Below are positions 54,751-63,715 of a stretch of DNA of 64,000 nt, piece by piece (the stretch's first letter is position 1; every line of letters starts with the position of its first letter). Position numbers and translations under genes: made by a program. Location: assembly GCF_900096585.1 (NCBI RefSeq), contig NZ_FMYH01000001.1, positions 310,001-374,000 of the forward strand. The letters are read 5' to 3'. The notes beneath the pieces were generated by a model that saw nothing but the letters and a program-made list of their open reading frames with translations, did not search any database and was not told the origin of the DNA. Origin of the DNA: Sanguibacter gelidistatuariae (GTDB lineage Bacteria; Actinomycetota; Actinomycetes; Actinomycetales; Cellulomonadaceae).

Positions 54751-55231
54751 GGGTGAGGAGTCCCTAGGGGGGTCGGGAGAGTCAGGCCCCGGGCTCGGGA
54801 CACTGGAGATCGCGGTCAGGCGGTGCGCCCGCAGGGCGCGCGGCACGGCGAGACCGGCGGGCACGGCGGCCGGCGGCCGGTCAGTCCCGGAGCGGCAGGT
54901 GCACAGCACGGGCGGCGAGCCGACCGGCATGGCCGGCGGGCGGCGTCGGGCAGGCGATACGCGCTACCGGGCAGGGTCGACCAGGCGACAGGCGGGACCA
55001 GGCCGACACGAGCGGACGGCGCGTGCGGCGTCGGCGGTCGTGCGCGGTGCGCTGGAGCGGGCCTGTGTCATGAGCGGGAGATTAGGCGTCGTACCGGACG
55101 GCGCCTAGCAAAATCCCAGGAATCTCACCATGCGAACACCCCCGTCCCAAACCCCTCGCTGAGTGCGGTCACACGGCTGCCCAAAACGGACATCCGGCAG
55201 CCGTGTGACCGCACTCAGCGGACCCGACGGC
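54751..55231. other. Intergenic region of 481 bases without a recognised gene
   Basis: This is the only gap in the window over 300 bases. It holds the promoter of the taurine operon and, at its right end, the terminator of the amino-acid permease. It is extremely GC-rich, with degenerate CGGCG/GGCGG repeats (about 54830-55060). Open frames exist on the plus strand but have no start context and no credible protein composition. An inverted repeat TAGGCG/CGCCTA lies at about 55084-55108. I recognise no regulatory motif for sulfur control here. Confidence 0.5.
55157..55220. terminator. Perfect 25-bp palindrome downstream of the APC permease
   Basis: Arms 55157-55181 and 55196-55220 are exactly complementary with a 14-base loop; the arms contain CGCTGAGTGCGG and GGCTGCC. 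It starts 12 bases beyond the permease stop on the minus strand. The repeat has a close relative at 36750-36822. Confidence 0.75.
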
Positions 55232-56713
55232 TCAAGGGGTGGGGGGTGGGGCGAGCTGGCTGTGGCGGTAGGAGTAGGACAGGTAGATGACCGTGCCGAC
55301 GACAAGCCACGCGGCAAACCGCAACCAGGTCAGGGTCGTGAGGTTGGACATGAGCCACAGGCACGCGACCCCGGCCACGATCGGCAGGACCGGAGACCAC
55401 GGCACCCGGAAGCCGCGCGGCAGGTCGGGGCGGCTGCGCCGCAGGATCGGGATGCCGAAGCTGACGAGCACAAAGGCCGACAGCGTCCCGATGTTGATCA
55501 TCTCCTCGAGCAGCTCGACCTTGGCCAGCCCCGCGATGAGCGCGACGACGATCCCCGCGCCGATCTGCAGCCGCACCGGGGTGTGGAAGCGGGGCGAGGT
55601 CTTGGACAGTCCGCGCGGGAGCAGTCCGTCACGGCTCATCGAGAAGACGATCCGGGTCAGGCCCAGGAGCAGGACCATGATGACCGACGTCAGCCCGAGC
55701 AGGATGCCGATCGAGATGACCTTCCCGGCCCAGTCCGCCCCCACAAGCACAAACGCCGTGGTGAGCGATGGGCTGTCGGAGGCCGCGAGCTCCCGGAAGG
55801 AGACCATCCCGGTCACCACGACGGTCACGAGGATGTAGAGGACCGTCACGACCGCGAGGCCGCCGAGGATCCCGCGCGGGAGGGCCTTCTGCGGGTTCTT
55901 GGTCTCCTCGGCCGTGGTCGCCACGACGTCGAAGCCGATGAAGGCGAAGAAGACCAGGGCCGCGCCGGAGAGCACACCGACGATGCCATAGGTGGTCGGT
56001 TCCATGCCTGACAGGAAGGCGAAGAGCGGCTGGTGCAGTCGGGAGACGCTCTCCGCCGGCTCGGCTGGCGGGATGAACGGTGTGTAGTTCTCGGCCTTGA
56101 CGTAGAAGAAGCCGACGACGATGACAAAGACCGTGATGGACACCTTGAGGATCACGAGCACGGCGTTGACCCGTGAGCTGAGCTTCGTCCCGATCACGAG
56201 CAGGACTGTGAACACCCCGACGATGAACACCGGGCCCCAGTCGATCAACACGGGCCCGGCGTGGATCGTCGTGGGGATGGTGATGCCGAACAGGCCGAAG
56301 GCGTCCGAGAGGTAGACGCCCCAGAACTTCGCGATCACCGCCGCGGCGAGCAGCATCTCCAGGATGAGGTCCCAGCCGATGATCCACGCGACGAACTCCC
56401 CCATCGTCGCGTAGGAGAAGGTGTAGGCGGAGCCGGCGATGGGCAGGGTCGAGGCGAACTCGGCGTAGCACATGATGGCCAGCGCACACACGACCGAGGC
56501 GATGACGAAGGACAGGATGACGCCGGGCCCGGCGTAGTTGGCGGCCGCGGTCGCCCCGACCGAAAAGATGCCGGCCCCGATCGCGACGGCGACGCCCATG
56601 ACCGCCAGGTCCCACGCGGTCAGGTCGCGCTTAAGCGACCTCTCGGGGTCCGTCGTCGAGGCGAGTGCCTCCTCGACGCTCTTGCGCCGGAAGATGTTCA
56701 GGCCGCCTGCCAT
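55232..56713 (-). CDS. APC-family amino acid permease (CAT type)
   Basis: 493 residues with about twelve transmembrane segments. It belongs to the cationic amino acid transporter branch of the APC superfamily: LKRDLTAWDLAVMGVAVAIGAGIFSVGATAAANYAGPGVILSF at TM1-2 and VVCALAIMCYAEFASTLPIAGSAYTFSYA at TM3. Substrate class is inferred as basic amino acids. AAGGAGG lies eight bases before ATG 56713. No neighbouring catabolic genes. Confidence 0.9.
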   Translation of the reverse strand: MAGGLNIFRRKSVEEALASTTDPERSLKRDLTAWDLAVMGVAVAIGAGIFSVGATAAANYAGPGVILSFVIASVVCALAIMCYAEFASTLPIAGSAYTFSYATMGEFVAWIIGWDLILEMLLAAAVIAKFWGVYLSDAFGLFGITIPTTIHAGPVLIDWGPVFIVGVFTVLLVIGTKLSSRVNAVLVILKVSITVFVIVVGFFYVKAENYTPFIPPAEPAESVSRLHQPLFAFLSGMEPTTYGIVGVLSGAALVFFAFIGFDVVATTAEETKNPQKALPRGILGGLAVVTVLYILVTVVVTGMVSFRELAASDSPSLTTAFVLVGADWAGKVISIGILLGLTSVIMVLLLGLTRIVFSMSRDGLLPRGLSKTSPRFHTPVRLQIGAGIVVALIAGLAKVELLEEMINIGTLSAFVLVSFGIPILRRSRPDLPRGFRVPWSPVLPIVAGVACLWLMSNLTTLTWLRFAAWLVVGTVIYLSYSYRHSQLAPPPTP

Positions 56714-56848
56714 GTCGTGCCCTCCTTGACGGCGTCAGTGGTCGCCATCGAGCATGCACCCTGATCAGCGGCCCCGCGCGGGCGGCGCGCCGCGGGGCCC
56801 CAGACCTGGCCGCCGCCGCGACGGTCGAGGCGCTCGGTCAGGGTGGGC

Positions 56849-57703
56849 TCAGAACTCCGGTTCTACGAGGCCGTCCTGCCCGGCGACCATGTCGCCGCAG
56901 GAGACCTCCTGAGCGGTGACAACGACCGGGTCGGTGGCCGCGGCGTCGGTCGCCACGACCGTCTTCTCGCCGTTGGTGGCGAGGGTGCCGTTGTCGCTCA
57001 GGTCGACGAAGGTCCGCGTGACGGTCCAGCTGCTGCCCTCCTCGGTTGCGAGCAGGCCCGCGAGCTGCAGCACGCCGTCGACGGCGGTGCAGCCCACGCC
57101 GGTGCCCTGGTCGCCGAATCCGCGGTCGAAGGTGTAGGGCGCGCCCTTGACGTCCATCGTCTGGTGGATGGAGCAGTCCGCGAGGGAGTAGACGAGCGCC
57201 TCCCGGCCGACGTCGACGATCGCGATCGGCGTTCCGTCCGCGCCGACCTTGTTGACCACGCCCTTGGCCGGGATCGGGCTGGCGGAGACGATCGGCGTGG
57301 AGAAGGTGGCCCCCGAGGCGGTCGTGATGCCGAAGGACCGTCCCGAGCCGCCGCTGATCCAGGCCTTGTCCGGGCGGCCGTCGTCGTCAACGTCGATCAC
57401 CTGGACGAAGATCGCGTCCTCGGGCGCCCCGATCTCGGTCGGCGTGCAGCCGGGGCCGGTCGTCGCGGACGGCGAGGCCTCCGAGGTCGTCGGGGTCGGC
57501 GTGGTGGTCGATCCGGTGGTCGACGGGCTGGGGCTGTCGCTCCCGTAGATCCCGCCCGGTCCACCGTCGCCGCAGCCGACGAGCAGCAGAGCGACCACGG
57601 CGGCCGCCGCAGGCGCCCATCGCACGCGGCGACGGGCGACGGCGGGCAGCGGGCTAGCCGCGGGACGAAGCACAGCGGACGGGGAGCTCTGCCCAGAAGT
57701 CAT
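56849..57703 (-). CDS. Lipoprotein with VCBS/FG-GAP-like repeat
   Basis: 284 residues. A long n-region leads to a hydrophobic segment and lipobox LVGC (Cys44). A Thr/Ser/Pro linker (about 55-85) is followed by a domain with VIDVDDDGRPDKAWISGG, a D-x-D-x-D-G-x-x-D calcium-binding motif as in VCBS or FG-GAP beta-propeller repeats, and repeated short strands. It is outside the membrane and may bind calcium. Function unknown. The lead of 25 residues before the hydrophobic core suggests the true start may be later. Confidence 0.65.
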   Translation of the reverse strand: MTSGQSSPSAVLRPAASPLPAVARRRVRWAPAAAAVVALLLVGCGDGGPGGIYGSDSPSPSTTGSTTTPTPTTSEASPSATTGPGCTPTEIGAPEDAIFVQVIDVDDDGRPDKAWISGGSGRSFGITTASGATFSTPIVSASPIPAKGVVNKVGADGTPIAIVDVGREALVYSLADCSIHQTMDVKGAPYTFDRGFGDQGTGVGCTAVDGVLQLAGLLATEEGSSWTVTRTFVDLSDNGTLATNGEKTVVATDAAATDPVVVTAQEVSCGDMVAGQDGLVEPEF

Positions 57704-57717
57704 GCCTCCGGTCTATC

Positions 57718-58643
57718 TCACTGCACCAGGTCCCGCATCTGCCCGACGCCGTTCCGCACGCCACCGCGCGCCCGGCGCCTCACCCGGCGCCACGCGCCGG
57801 GTGAGGCGCACCCGTTGAAGACGTCGGGGTCGGGCCCGATGCGCCCGTCCGTGTCGAGCCCGTCGATCTGCGCCATCTGGGCCGGCGTCAGCTCGAAGCC
57901 GAAGACATCGAGGTTCGCCGCGATCCGTGCCGGGGTGACGGACTTCGGGACGACGACCGAGCCGTGCTGCAGGTGCCAGCGCAGCACGGCCTGGGCCGGG
58001 CTCACCTCGTGCGCCTGCGCGACCGCTGCCACGACCGGGTCGGCCAGGATCGTGCCCTGCCCGAGCGGGCTCCAGGCCTGCGTCACGATCCCGTGCTCCG
58101 CATGCCAGGCCCGCAGGTCACGCTGCTGGAAGGCCGGGTGCAGCTCGACCTGGTTGATCACCGGGGTCACCCCGGTCGCCGCGAGCAGGGCGAGGTGAGC
58201 GGGCTGGAAGTTGGAGACGCCCACCTCCGGACGAGCCCGGCGTCGCGCAGCGCGACAAGCTCCTCCCAGGCCTCGACGAAGCGGCCGAGACCGGGCGCCG
58301 GCCAATGGATGAGGAAGAGGTCGAGCCGGTCCAACCCCAGGCGGTCCAGGCTCGCCTCGAGGGCCGGGCGCACCGCGTGGCGCTCGAGGCTGTCGATCCA
58401 CAGCTTGCTCGTGACGAACACGTCGTCCCGGGTCAGGCTGGACTGGGCGAGTGCGCGCCCGACGCCGGCCTCGTTGCCGTAGATCGCAGCCGTGTCGACG
58501 GCGCGGTACCCGGCCTCGAGGGCGAGGCCGACGGCCTCGGTGGTCTCGGCGTCGGGCACCTGGAAGACACCGAATCCCAGCTGGGGGATGGAGGTGGTGG
58601 CGGAGAGGGCGACGGAGGGGATGGTGGGGACTGCGGTGCTCAT
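57718..58643 (-). pseudogene. Aldo/keto reductase, disrupted by a one-base frameshift
   Basis: The N-terminal part (58643 to about 58225) has the family residues in one frame: LGFGVFQVPDAETTE, the catalytic Asp/Tyr in VDTAAIYGNEAG, the Lys in FVTSKLW and the His in LFLIHWPAP. At LRDAGLVR the sense of the frame is lost. The rest (SVGVSNFQPAHLALLAATGVTPVINQVELHP to DTDGRIGPDPDVFNG) continues in the next frame. The break falls at CGGAGGTG (58222-58229 minus strand), where one base is missing compared with an intact gene. The C-terminus also runs 30 residues past the usual end into a terminator hairpin. The cause could be a real mutation or a sequencing error. ATG 58643 overlaps the MFS stop, so it was the second gene of an operon. 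Confidence 0.85.
57775..57809 (-). terminator. Perfect 16-bp hairpin at the end of the reductase gene
   Basis: GCGCCTCACCCGGCGC (57775-57790) and its exact complement (57794-57809) enclose CAC. In the current frame it is translated, which suggests that the original stop codon lay before or within it. Confidence 0.75.
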
Positions 58644-59845
58644 GAGATTCCTTGGGTGGTGAGGATGGGGGAAGAGGCGGCGGGCTGCGGGGTGGCACGG
58701 CGATCGAGGATCGACGCGACGGTCAGGGCGACGAGCGCCGCAACGGTCATCACGGCGCCGGCCCAGAGCGGGGAGACGTAGCCCAGGCCCGCGCCGATGG
58801 TCAGGCCGCCGATCCAGGCACCGAGCGCGTTGCCGATGTTGAAGGCGCCGATGTTCGCGGCCGAGGCCATCGTCGGCGCGTGGGCGGCGTGGCTCATGAT
58901 GCGGAGCTGGAGGCCGGGGACGGTCGCGAAACCGAAGGCCCCCATGAGGAACAGTGATACGACGGTCATGATCTGGTTGCCCGCAGTGAGGGCGAAGATG
59001 CCCAGCACGACGGTCAGCGCGACGAAGATGACCGACAGCGCGGGGACGAGCGCACGGTCGGCGGCCTTGCCGCCGAGCAGGTTGCCCACGAACAGCCCGG
59101 CACCGAAGACGACCAGCAGCCACGGGACGCTCGTGGATGAGAAGCCGCTCACCTCTGTGAGCGTGTACGCGATGTAGGTAAAGGCCCCGAACATTCCGCC
59201 ATAGCCGAGGATCGTGACGAGGATGGACCACCACACCTGGGGAGAGCGGAATGCGCGGAGCTCGGTGCGCAGACGCGGGGGCTCCTCGCCCGCGGCGCGG
59301 GTGGTGGGCGGAACCAGGGCGACGATCCCGGCGAGCGCGATGACGCCGACCGCGGTGATGGCCCAGAACGTCGAGCGCCAGCCGAACTGCTGCCCGAGGA
59401 AGGTCCCGAAGGGCACTCCCAGGACGTTTGCTGTGGTCAGGCCTGCGAACATCATGGCGATCGCTGCCGCCCGGCGCTCCGGGGCGACCATGTCTGCCGC
59501 GACGACTGCGCCGATGCCGAAGAACGCGCCGTGGCACAGGGCCGCGAGGATCCGGCCGGCGAGCAGCAGCTCGTAGGTGCCGGCGAGGGCGGAGAGCAGG
59601 TTGCCCGCGATGAACAGGACCATCAGACCGACGAGCACCCGTTTGCGGTCGAAGCGGAGGACGGCCGCGGTCAGGGCGATCGCACCGACCGCGACGGCCA
59701 GGGCGTAGCCGGAGATGAGGTAGCCGGCGACCGGTTCGGAAACTCCGAACTCGGCGGCGATCTCGGGCAGGAGGCCCATGATGACAAATTCAGTGAGCCC
59801 GATGCCGAATCCTCCGACGGCGAGGGCAAGCAGTCCTAGAGGCAT
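58640..59845 (-). CDS. MFS exporter (AraJ/DHA1 type)
   Basis: 401 residues from ATG 59845, about twelve transmembrane segments. It matches the DHA1 group that includes AraJ and sugar or drug efflux carriers: LALAVGGFGIGLTEFVIMGLLPEIA at TM1, the motif A-like loop FDRKRVLVGLMVL, and GRILAALCHGAFFGIGAVVAADMV. A MarR gene lies on the other side of a promoter region with repeated operator half-sites, so it is likely repressed by MarR. Its stop overlaps the reductase start in ATGA. Confidence 0.88.
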   Translation of the reverse strand: MPLGLLALAVGGFGIGLTEFVIMGLLPEIAAEFGVSEPVAGYLISGYALAVAVGAIALTAAVLRFDRKRVLVGLMVLFIAGNLLSALAGTYELLLAGRILAALCHGAFFGIGAVVAADMVAPERRAAAIAMMFAGLTTANVLGVPFGTFLGQQFGWRSTFWAITAVGVIALAGIVALVPPTTRAAGEEPPRLRTELRAFRSPQVWWSILVTILGYGGMFGAFTYIAYTLTEVSGFSSTSVPWLLVVFGAGLFVGNLLGGKAADRALVPALSVIFVALTVVLGIFALTAGNQIMTVVSLFLMGAFGFATVPGLQLRIMSHAAHAPTMASAANIGAFNIGNALGAWIGGLTIGAGLGYVSPLWAGAVMTVAALVALTVASILDRRATPQPAASSPILTTQGIS

Positions 59846-59900
59846 GCGGTTCGTCCTTGTCTGTGCGAGTGCAACTGTGGTGCGCACGATGCTGATGCGT

Positions 59901-59967
59901 GTGCAACTACCCGCGCACACACTAGTTGCACGCGCTTCCTAAATAGTTGCACACGCGGGTAGTTGCC
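59901..59967. promoter_or_regulatory. Four TAGTTGC half-sites between MFS and marR
   Basis: GTGCAACTACCCGCG (59901-59915) is mirrored by CGCGGGTAGTTGC (59955-59967), a perfect 13-base inverted repeat, and two further copies of TAGTTGCAC lie at 59923-59931 and 59944-59952, 21 bases apart. The spacing by about two helical turns suggests cooperative binding of MarR. TATACT (59976-59981) may be the -10 of the marR gene. Confidence 0.7.
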
Positions 59968-60011
59968 GCAAGCCGTATACTGGATGGACCACGCACCGCA
60001 AGGAGAGATAC

Positions 60012-60497
60012 ATGGGAATCGCCGACGACGCCGTCGAGATCCGGGCCCAGGGCTGGCGCACGCTCGCCGCGCTGCACGGGATCATCGACACCACGCTCGA
60101 ACGCGCGCTCCAGGGCCAGCATGATCTGTCCGTTGTCGAGTACACGGTGCTCGACGCCCTGTCTCGCCAGCACGGCTGGCACATGCGCATGCAGCAGCTC
60201 GCCCGCGCCGCGGCGCTCAGCGCGAGCGCTACGACCCGGTTGGTCACCCGTCTCGAGCAGCGCGGTCTGCTCACCCGGATCCTGTGCCAGGACGACCGCC
60301 GCGGCATCTACACCGAACTCACCCCGGCGGGCGAGGCGCTGCTGCGCGCAACGCGGCCCACCCACGACGCGGCCCTCGCCGAGGCGCTCGCCCAGGCCGG
60401 TCAGATCCCCGAGGTCGCCCCGCTCGTCGAGGCGCTGCACGACCTCCCGGCCTCCGACCTGCGCGGCGCCGAGCTCCAGGACGCCGCCACCGCCTGA
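60012..60497 (+). CDS. MarR-family transcriptional regulator
   Basis: 161 residues. The winged helix-turn-helix covers LSVVEYTVLDALSRQHGWHMRMQQLARAAALSASATTRLVTRLEQRGLLTRILCQDDRRGIYTELTPAG. It presumably represses the divergent MFS-reductase operon and itself through the half-sites between the genes. AAGGAG lies eight bases before the ATG. Length and wing are standard for MarR. Confidence 0.9.
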   Translation: MGIADDAVEIRAQGWRTLAALHGIIDTTLERALQGQHDLSVVEYTVLDALSRQHGWHMRMQQLARAAALSASATTRLVTRLEQRGLLTRILCQDDRRGIYTELTPAGEALLRATRPTHDAALAEALAQAGQIPEVAPLVEALHDLPASDLRGAELQDAATA

Positions 60498-60612
60498 GGT
60501 GACCCTGGCGTCGTCCGGGAGGCCACTCATCCGGACGAGCGCTGGAACAAGAACGGCGGCTACCCGCGGCCCACAGGGCCACGGGCGGCCGCCCGGTTCA
60601 CCAGAGAGACCG

Positions 60613-61542
60613 TCAGGACAGCCCGGTGCCCAGCTTGCGGAAAGTCGCCAGCCCGGAGCCGAGCACACCGGCCCGCTGGCCGAGCTGCGCGGTGACGATC
60701 TCAGGAATGGCGGCCACCCGGGCCAGGGTCTCGAGGCGTTCACGCAGCGGAGCGACGAGCGCGTCGCCCGCCTCCGAGAGACCGCCCCCGAGGACGAGGC
60801 GCGACGGGGACAGCAGGGTGATGACGCCCAGCAGGCCGTGCGCGAGCCAGTCGATCGCCTCGGACCAGACCTGGTCGGCGAGCGGGTCGGTGCCCAGGGC
60901 GTTCACGACGTCGAGGGAGGTCGCACCGGGCCGGCCGATCGCGCGGGCATAGGCGTGGCCGATCGCGCGGGCCGAGCAGTACATCTCCAGGCAGCCCACC
61001 TGTCCGCACGGGCAGGGCAGGCCTCCGGCGACGATCGGTACGTGGCCAAGCTCGCCGGCCTGGTGCAGCCCACCCTCGACCGCCTTCCCGCCGCAGACGA
61101 TCGTGGCGGCGATCCCGGTGCCGATGAACACCGCCACCAGGTCGTCGGTCCCCATGCCGGCACCGAGGGTGTGCTCGGCCAGGCCGGCGACGGTGACGTC
61201 GTGGTGGACATGCACCGGGAGGCCGATCTTCTCGCTCAGCCGGTCCCCGACCGGGGTGTTGACCCAGCCGAGGTTGCTCGCAAGCCGCACGACGCCGGTC
61301 TCACGCTCGATGATCCCGGGAACCCCCAGGCCCACCGCGCGAACCCGGCCACGGTCGGTCGCGTCGAGCCCGGACATGAGCTGCCCGCAGAGCCGCTCGA
61401 TCGTCGTGAGCGTCGCCTCGCCGTCACCATAGGGCGTGGGCAGGCTCGCGCTGACGAGCGGACGACCGAGGCCCTCGTCGAGGACCTCGCCCCGGGCGTT
61501 CGTGCCGCCGACGTCGAGAGCGAGGACGAGCGTGTCGCTCAC
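60613..61542 (-). CDS. nagK-like: ROK-family sugar kinase, probable N-acetylglucosamine kinase
   Basis: 309 residues. ATP-binding phosphate loop [13 protein letters not shown]; sugar- and zinc-binding ROK signatures [28 protein letters not shown] (with three Cys and a His) and [14 protein letters not shown] kinases phosphorylate glucose, GlcNAc or related sugars. It overlaps the stop of nagB by four bases (ATGA), and nagB converts GlcN-6-P, so the GlcNAc kinase role is favoured. The fact that nagA (deacetylase) is missing from the operon is noted; it may lie elsewhere. Confidence 0.82.
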   Translation of the reverse strand: MSDTLVLALDVGGTNARGEVLDEGLGRPLVSASLPTPYGDGEATLTTIERLCGQLMSGLDATDRGRVRAVGLGVPGIIERETGVVRLASNLGWVNTPVGDRLSEKIGLPVHVHHDVTVAGLAEHTLGAGMGTDDLVAVFIGTGIAATIVCGGKAVEGGLHQAGELGHVPIVAGGLPCPCGQVGCLEMYCSARAIGHAYARAIGRPGATSLDVVNALGTDPLADQVWSEAIDWLAHGLLGVITLLSPSRLVLGGGLSEAGDALVAPLRERLETLARVAAIPEIVTAQLGQRAGVLGSGLATFRKLGTGLS

Positions 61543-62321
61543 AACCCCTGCCAGGCGGGCTTGTGGTTGTAGGAGTATCGGTAGTACTCGGCAAGCTTGA
61601 GGCCGGAAGCCGCAGCCTCGTCGAGCAGCACTGTGGCGTGCGGGTGCAGCTGGAGGACCGAGCCGGGACAGAACGCACTGACCGGACCCTCGACCATGGC
61701 CGCCACGGCGTCCGCCTTGTTCGCGCCGGTGGCCACGAGAACGAGGTGACGAGCCTCGAGGATCGTCCCCAGTCCCTGCGTGAGCACGTGATAGGGGACG
61801 TCGTCGACGCTGTCGAAGAAACGCGCGTTGTCATCGCGGGTCTGCTCGGTCAAGGTCTTGAGCCGGGTGCGCGAGGCGAGGGAGGAGCCGGGCTCGTTGA
61901 ACGCGATGTGCCCGTCGGTGCCGATCCCGAGCAGCTGGATGTCGACGCCGCCTGCCGCCGCGATCGCGGCGTCGTACCGCGTCCCCGCGGTGGCGACGTC
62001 TGAGGAGAAGCCGTCGGGGCTCTGCACGTGGTCGTCCGCGATGTCGACGAGGCCGGTGAACTCCCGGCGGATGACCTCGCGGTAGGACTCCGGGTGGCCC
62101 TGGGGCAGCCCGACGTACTCGTCCAGCAGGAATGCCCGTGTGCGGGCGAAGCTCAGACCGTCCTCGGCATGTCGGCGCACGAGCTCCCGGTAGACCGGGA
62201 GCGGCGAGGACCCGGTGGCGAGCCCGAGGATCGGGGCGGCATGCGAGCGGACGAGCTGCTCAATCGAGTCCGCGACGACCGAGGCGATGTCCTCGGCGGT
62301 CTGCTGGATCACGATCTCCAT
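61539..62321 (-). CDS. nagB: Glucosamine-6-phosphate deaminase
   Basis: 260 residues. Converts glucosamine-6-phosphate to fructose-6-phosphate and ammonia. Active-site segments: [16 protein letters not shown], the catalytic Asp in [10 protein letters not shown], the segment [16 protein letters not shown] with the general base Asp and His, and [12 protein letters not shown] 62321 has GGAG upstream. The frame is open to 62450 but the start lies after a DasR-like box at 62379-62394, which argues for the shorter form. The ROK kinase overlaps its stop. Confidence 0.95.
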   Translation of the reverse strand: MEIVIQQTAEDIASVVADSIEQLVRSHAAPILGLATGSSPLPVYRELVRRHAEDGLSFARTRAFLLDEYVGLPQGHPESYREVIRREFTGLVDIADDHVQSPDGFSSDVATAGTRYDAAIAAAGGVDIQLLGIGTDGHIAFNEPGSSLASRTRLKTLTEQTRDDNARFFDSVDDVPYHVLTQGLGTILEARHLVLVATGANKADAVAAMVEGPVSAFCPGSVLQLHPHATVLLDEAAASGLKLAEYYRYSYNHKPAWQGL

Positions 62322-62378
62322 GGTGAGCTCCTTCTGTTGAGCACGTGACTGTCGGCGCGCTCGTCGTCGATCTGACCG

Positions 62379-62394
62379 AATGGTCTGGATCACT
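62379..62394. promoter_or_regulatory. DasR-like operator before nagB
   Basis: AATGGTCTGGATCACT agrees with the DasR/NagR consensus ACTGGTCTAGACCACT at 13 of 16 bases (known consensus from streptomycetes). It lies 58 bases upstream of the nagB ATG on the minus strand, in the nagB promoter region. A second TGGTCT half follows at 62394-62399. No GntR-type regulator gene is in the window. Confidence 0.65.
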
Positions 62395-62417
62395 GGTCTG
62401 AGGTGGGGGAAGTAGGA

Positions 62418-62445
62418 CGGTGCCGGGATCCTGATCCCGGCACCG
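62418..62445 (-). terminator. Perfect 13-bp hairpin after the ROK repressor
   Basis: CGGTGCCGGGATC and GATCCCGGCACCG enclose only CT. It begins 25 bases downstream of the repressor stop on the minus strand and separates that gene from nagB. Confidence 0.8.
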
Positions 62446-62469
62446 GTCACCCGCTCGGCGTCACCACGG

Positions 62470-63627
62470 TCACGACAGACCGAGCTCTCGGTCGAGGACG
62501 TGGGCGGCCGCTCCTGCGAGGATGCCGTCGTGCCCGAGGGCGGACATCCTCAGCCGCACGTGCTCGTCCCCGAACGGTCGGGTGAGCGCGAGCACGGTCG
62601 ACTCGGCCGCCTGCAGCAGCGGGCCGTTGAGCAGCTCGTCGGGGCCTGAGAGCACGACGTCGCGCAGGCCCAGCGCCTGAGTGATGGGGGCGAGGATCTT
62701 GCCGAGCTGACGACCGGCGGCGGCGAGGACGCCCGCGGCCTCAGCCTCGCTCAGCCCTTTGATCTTGGCCCGCAGGCGCGGCACGGCCACCAGGGACTCC
62801 AGGCAGCCACGGCGTCCGCAGGAGCACTCGGGGCCGTCGGCCAGCACGTTCACATGGCCGATCTCACCCGCCGCGCCGTCCGGGCCGCGCAACAGCGAGC
62901 CGTCGAGCAGGATGCCGGCACCCACACCGTGGCCGATCTCCACGAGGAGCAGGCCCGAGCCCGAGCCCTCCCCGAAGGTGTCCTCGGCGAGCGCGGCGGT
63001 GTCGGCGTCGTTGGCGACGTGGGTGGGATGACCCAGCGCCTCCTCAAGCTCGGTGCGCAGGTCGACGTTGGTCCAGCCGAGGTTGGGTGCACGGCGCACC
63101 ACACCGTCGACGGTGACAACGCCCGGGGTGCCCACCCCGATCCCGAGGACCCGTCCAGGAGACGTCTTGACCAGGTGCTTCGCGAGGGCGATCGTCTTGT
63201 CGACCGCTGCCTGCCCGGTCGCCCCGTCCAGGTCGACCTGCGTCGTCTTGACCCGCGACCCGGCGAGGTCGACGAGCGCTCCGCGCAGCACCGTGTCGTC
63301 GGAGAGGTCGAGGCACACGACGAAGCCGCCGCTGACGTTGACGCCGACGAGCGTGGCCGGCTTGCCCATGTGCGTTCCCGGGCGGACACCCAGCTCGACG
63401 ATGAGGTCGCTCTCCAGGAGATCGGCGACGACGTCGGACACGGTGACTCGGGCGAGCCCGGTGAGGCGCGCGAGGTCGGCACGGCTGACCGGGCCGCCGT
63501 CGAACAGGTGCTGGAGGACCAGGGAACGGTGGTGGATCCGCGCGTCCGAGGGTAGTATCTTGCCCGCTGTCGAGCCGGTACGCGCCGACGGACGACGCAC
63601 TTCGGCAGGTGCTACGTTTCGTGCCAT
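62470..63627 (-). CDS. ROK-family transcriptional repressor
   Basis: 385 residues. A winged helix-turn-helix ([43 protein letters not shown], about 40-80) is fused to a ROK sugar-binding domain with GELGH-like [10 protein letters not shown] and the zinc motif [11 protein letters not shown]. This is the NagC/XylR-type repressor layout. ATG 63627 is chosen; the frame is open to 63663 through the operator region. It is divergent from a GH20 hexosaminidase gene with about 88 bases between starts, and so probably responds to GlcNAc-derived sugars. Confidence 0.88.
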   Translation of the reverse strand: MARNVAPAEVRRPSARTGSTAGKILPSDARIHHRSLVLQHLFDGGPVSRADLARLTGLARVTVSDVVADLLESDLIVELGVRPGTHMGKPATLVGVNVSGGFVVCLDLSDDTVLRGALVDLAGSRVKTTQVDLDGATGQAAVDKTIALAKHLVKTSPGRVLGIGVGTPGVVTVDGVVRRAPNLGWTNVDLRTELEEALGHPTHVANDADTAALAEDTFGEGSGSGLLLVEIGHGVGAGILLDGSLLRGPDGAAGEIGHVNVLADGPECSCGRRGCLESLVAVPRLRAKIKGLSEAEAAGVLAAAGRQLGKILAPITQALGLRDVVLSGPDELLNGPLLQAAESTVLALTRPFGDEHVRLRMSALGHDGILAGAAAHVLDRELGLS

Positions 63628-63631
63628 ATAA

Positions 63632-63652
63632 TAAGTACACCTTACATACTTA
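63632..63652. promoter_or_regulatory. Inverted repeat TAAGTA-(9)-TACTTA between ROK repressor and GH20
   Basis: A perfect six-base inverted repeat in a rare AT-rich stretch lies directly upstream of the repressor start and in the GH20 promoter region. It fits a ROK-repressor operator for both divergent genes. Confidence 0.6.
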
Positions 63653-63715
63653 GTCGCTGTCAATCGGCCCTACCGTGTACCCGCTGCCTCTTGGTGGCGC
63701 TCGAAGGAGAGCATA

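Noticed and set aside
54593-55290. Plus-strand open frames (171 and 155 residues) in the gap before the taurine operon
   Set aside because: Arg/Gly-rich composition, no credible ribosome-binding site or hexamer, and partly overlapping tauC and the permease; treated as non-coding.
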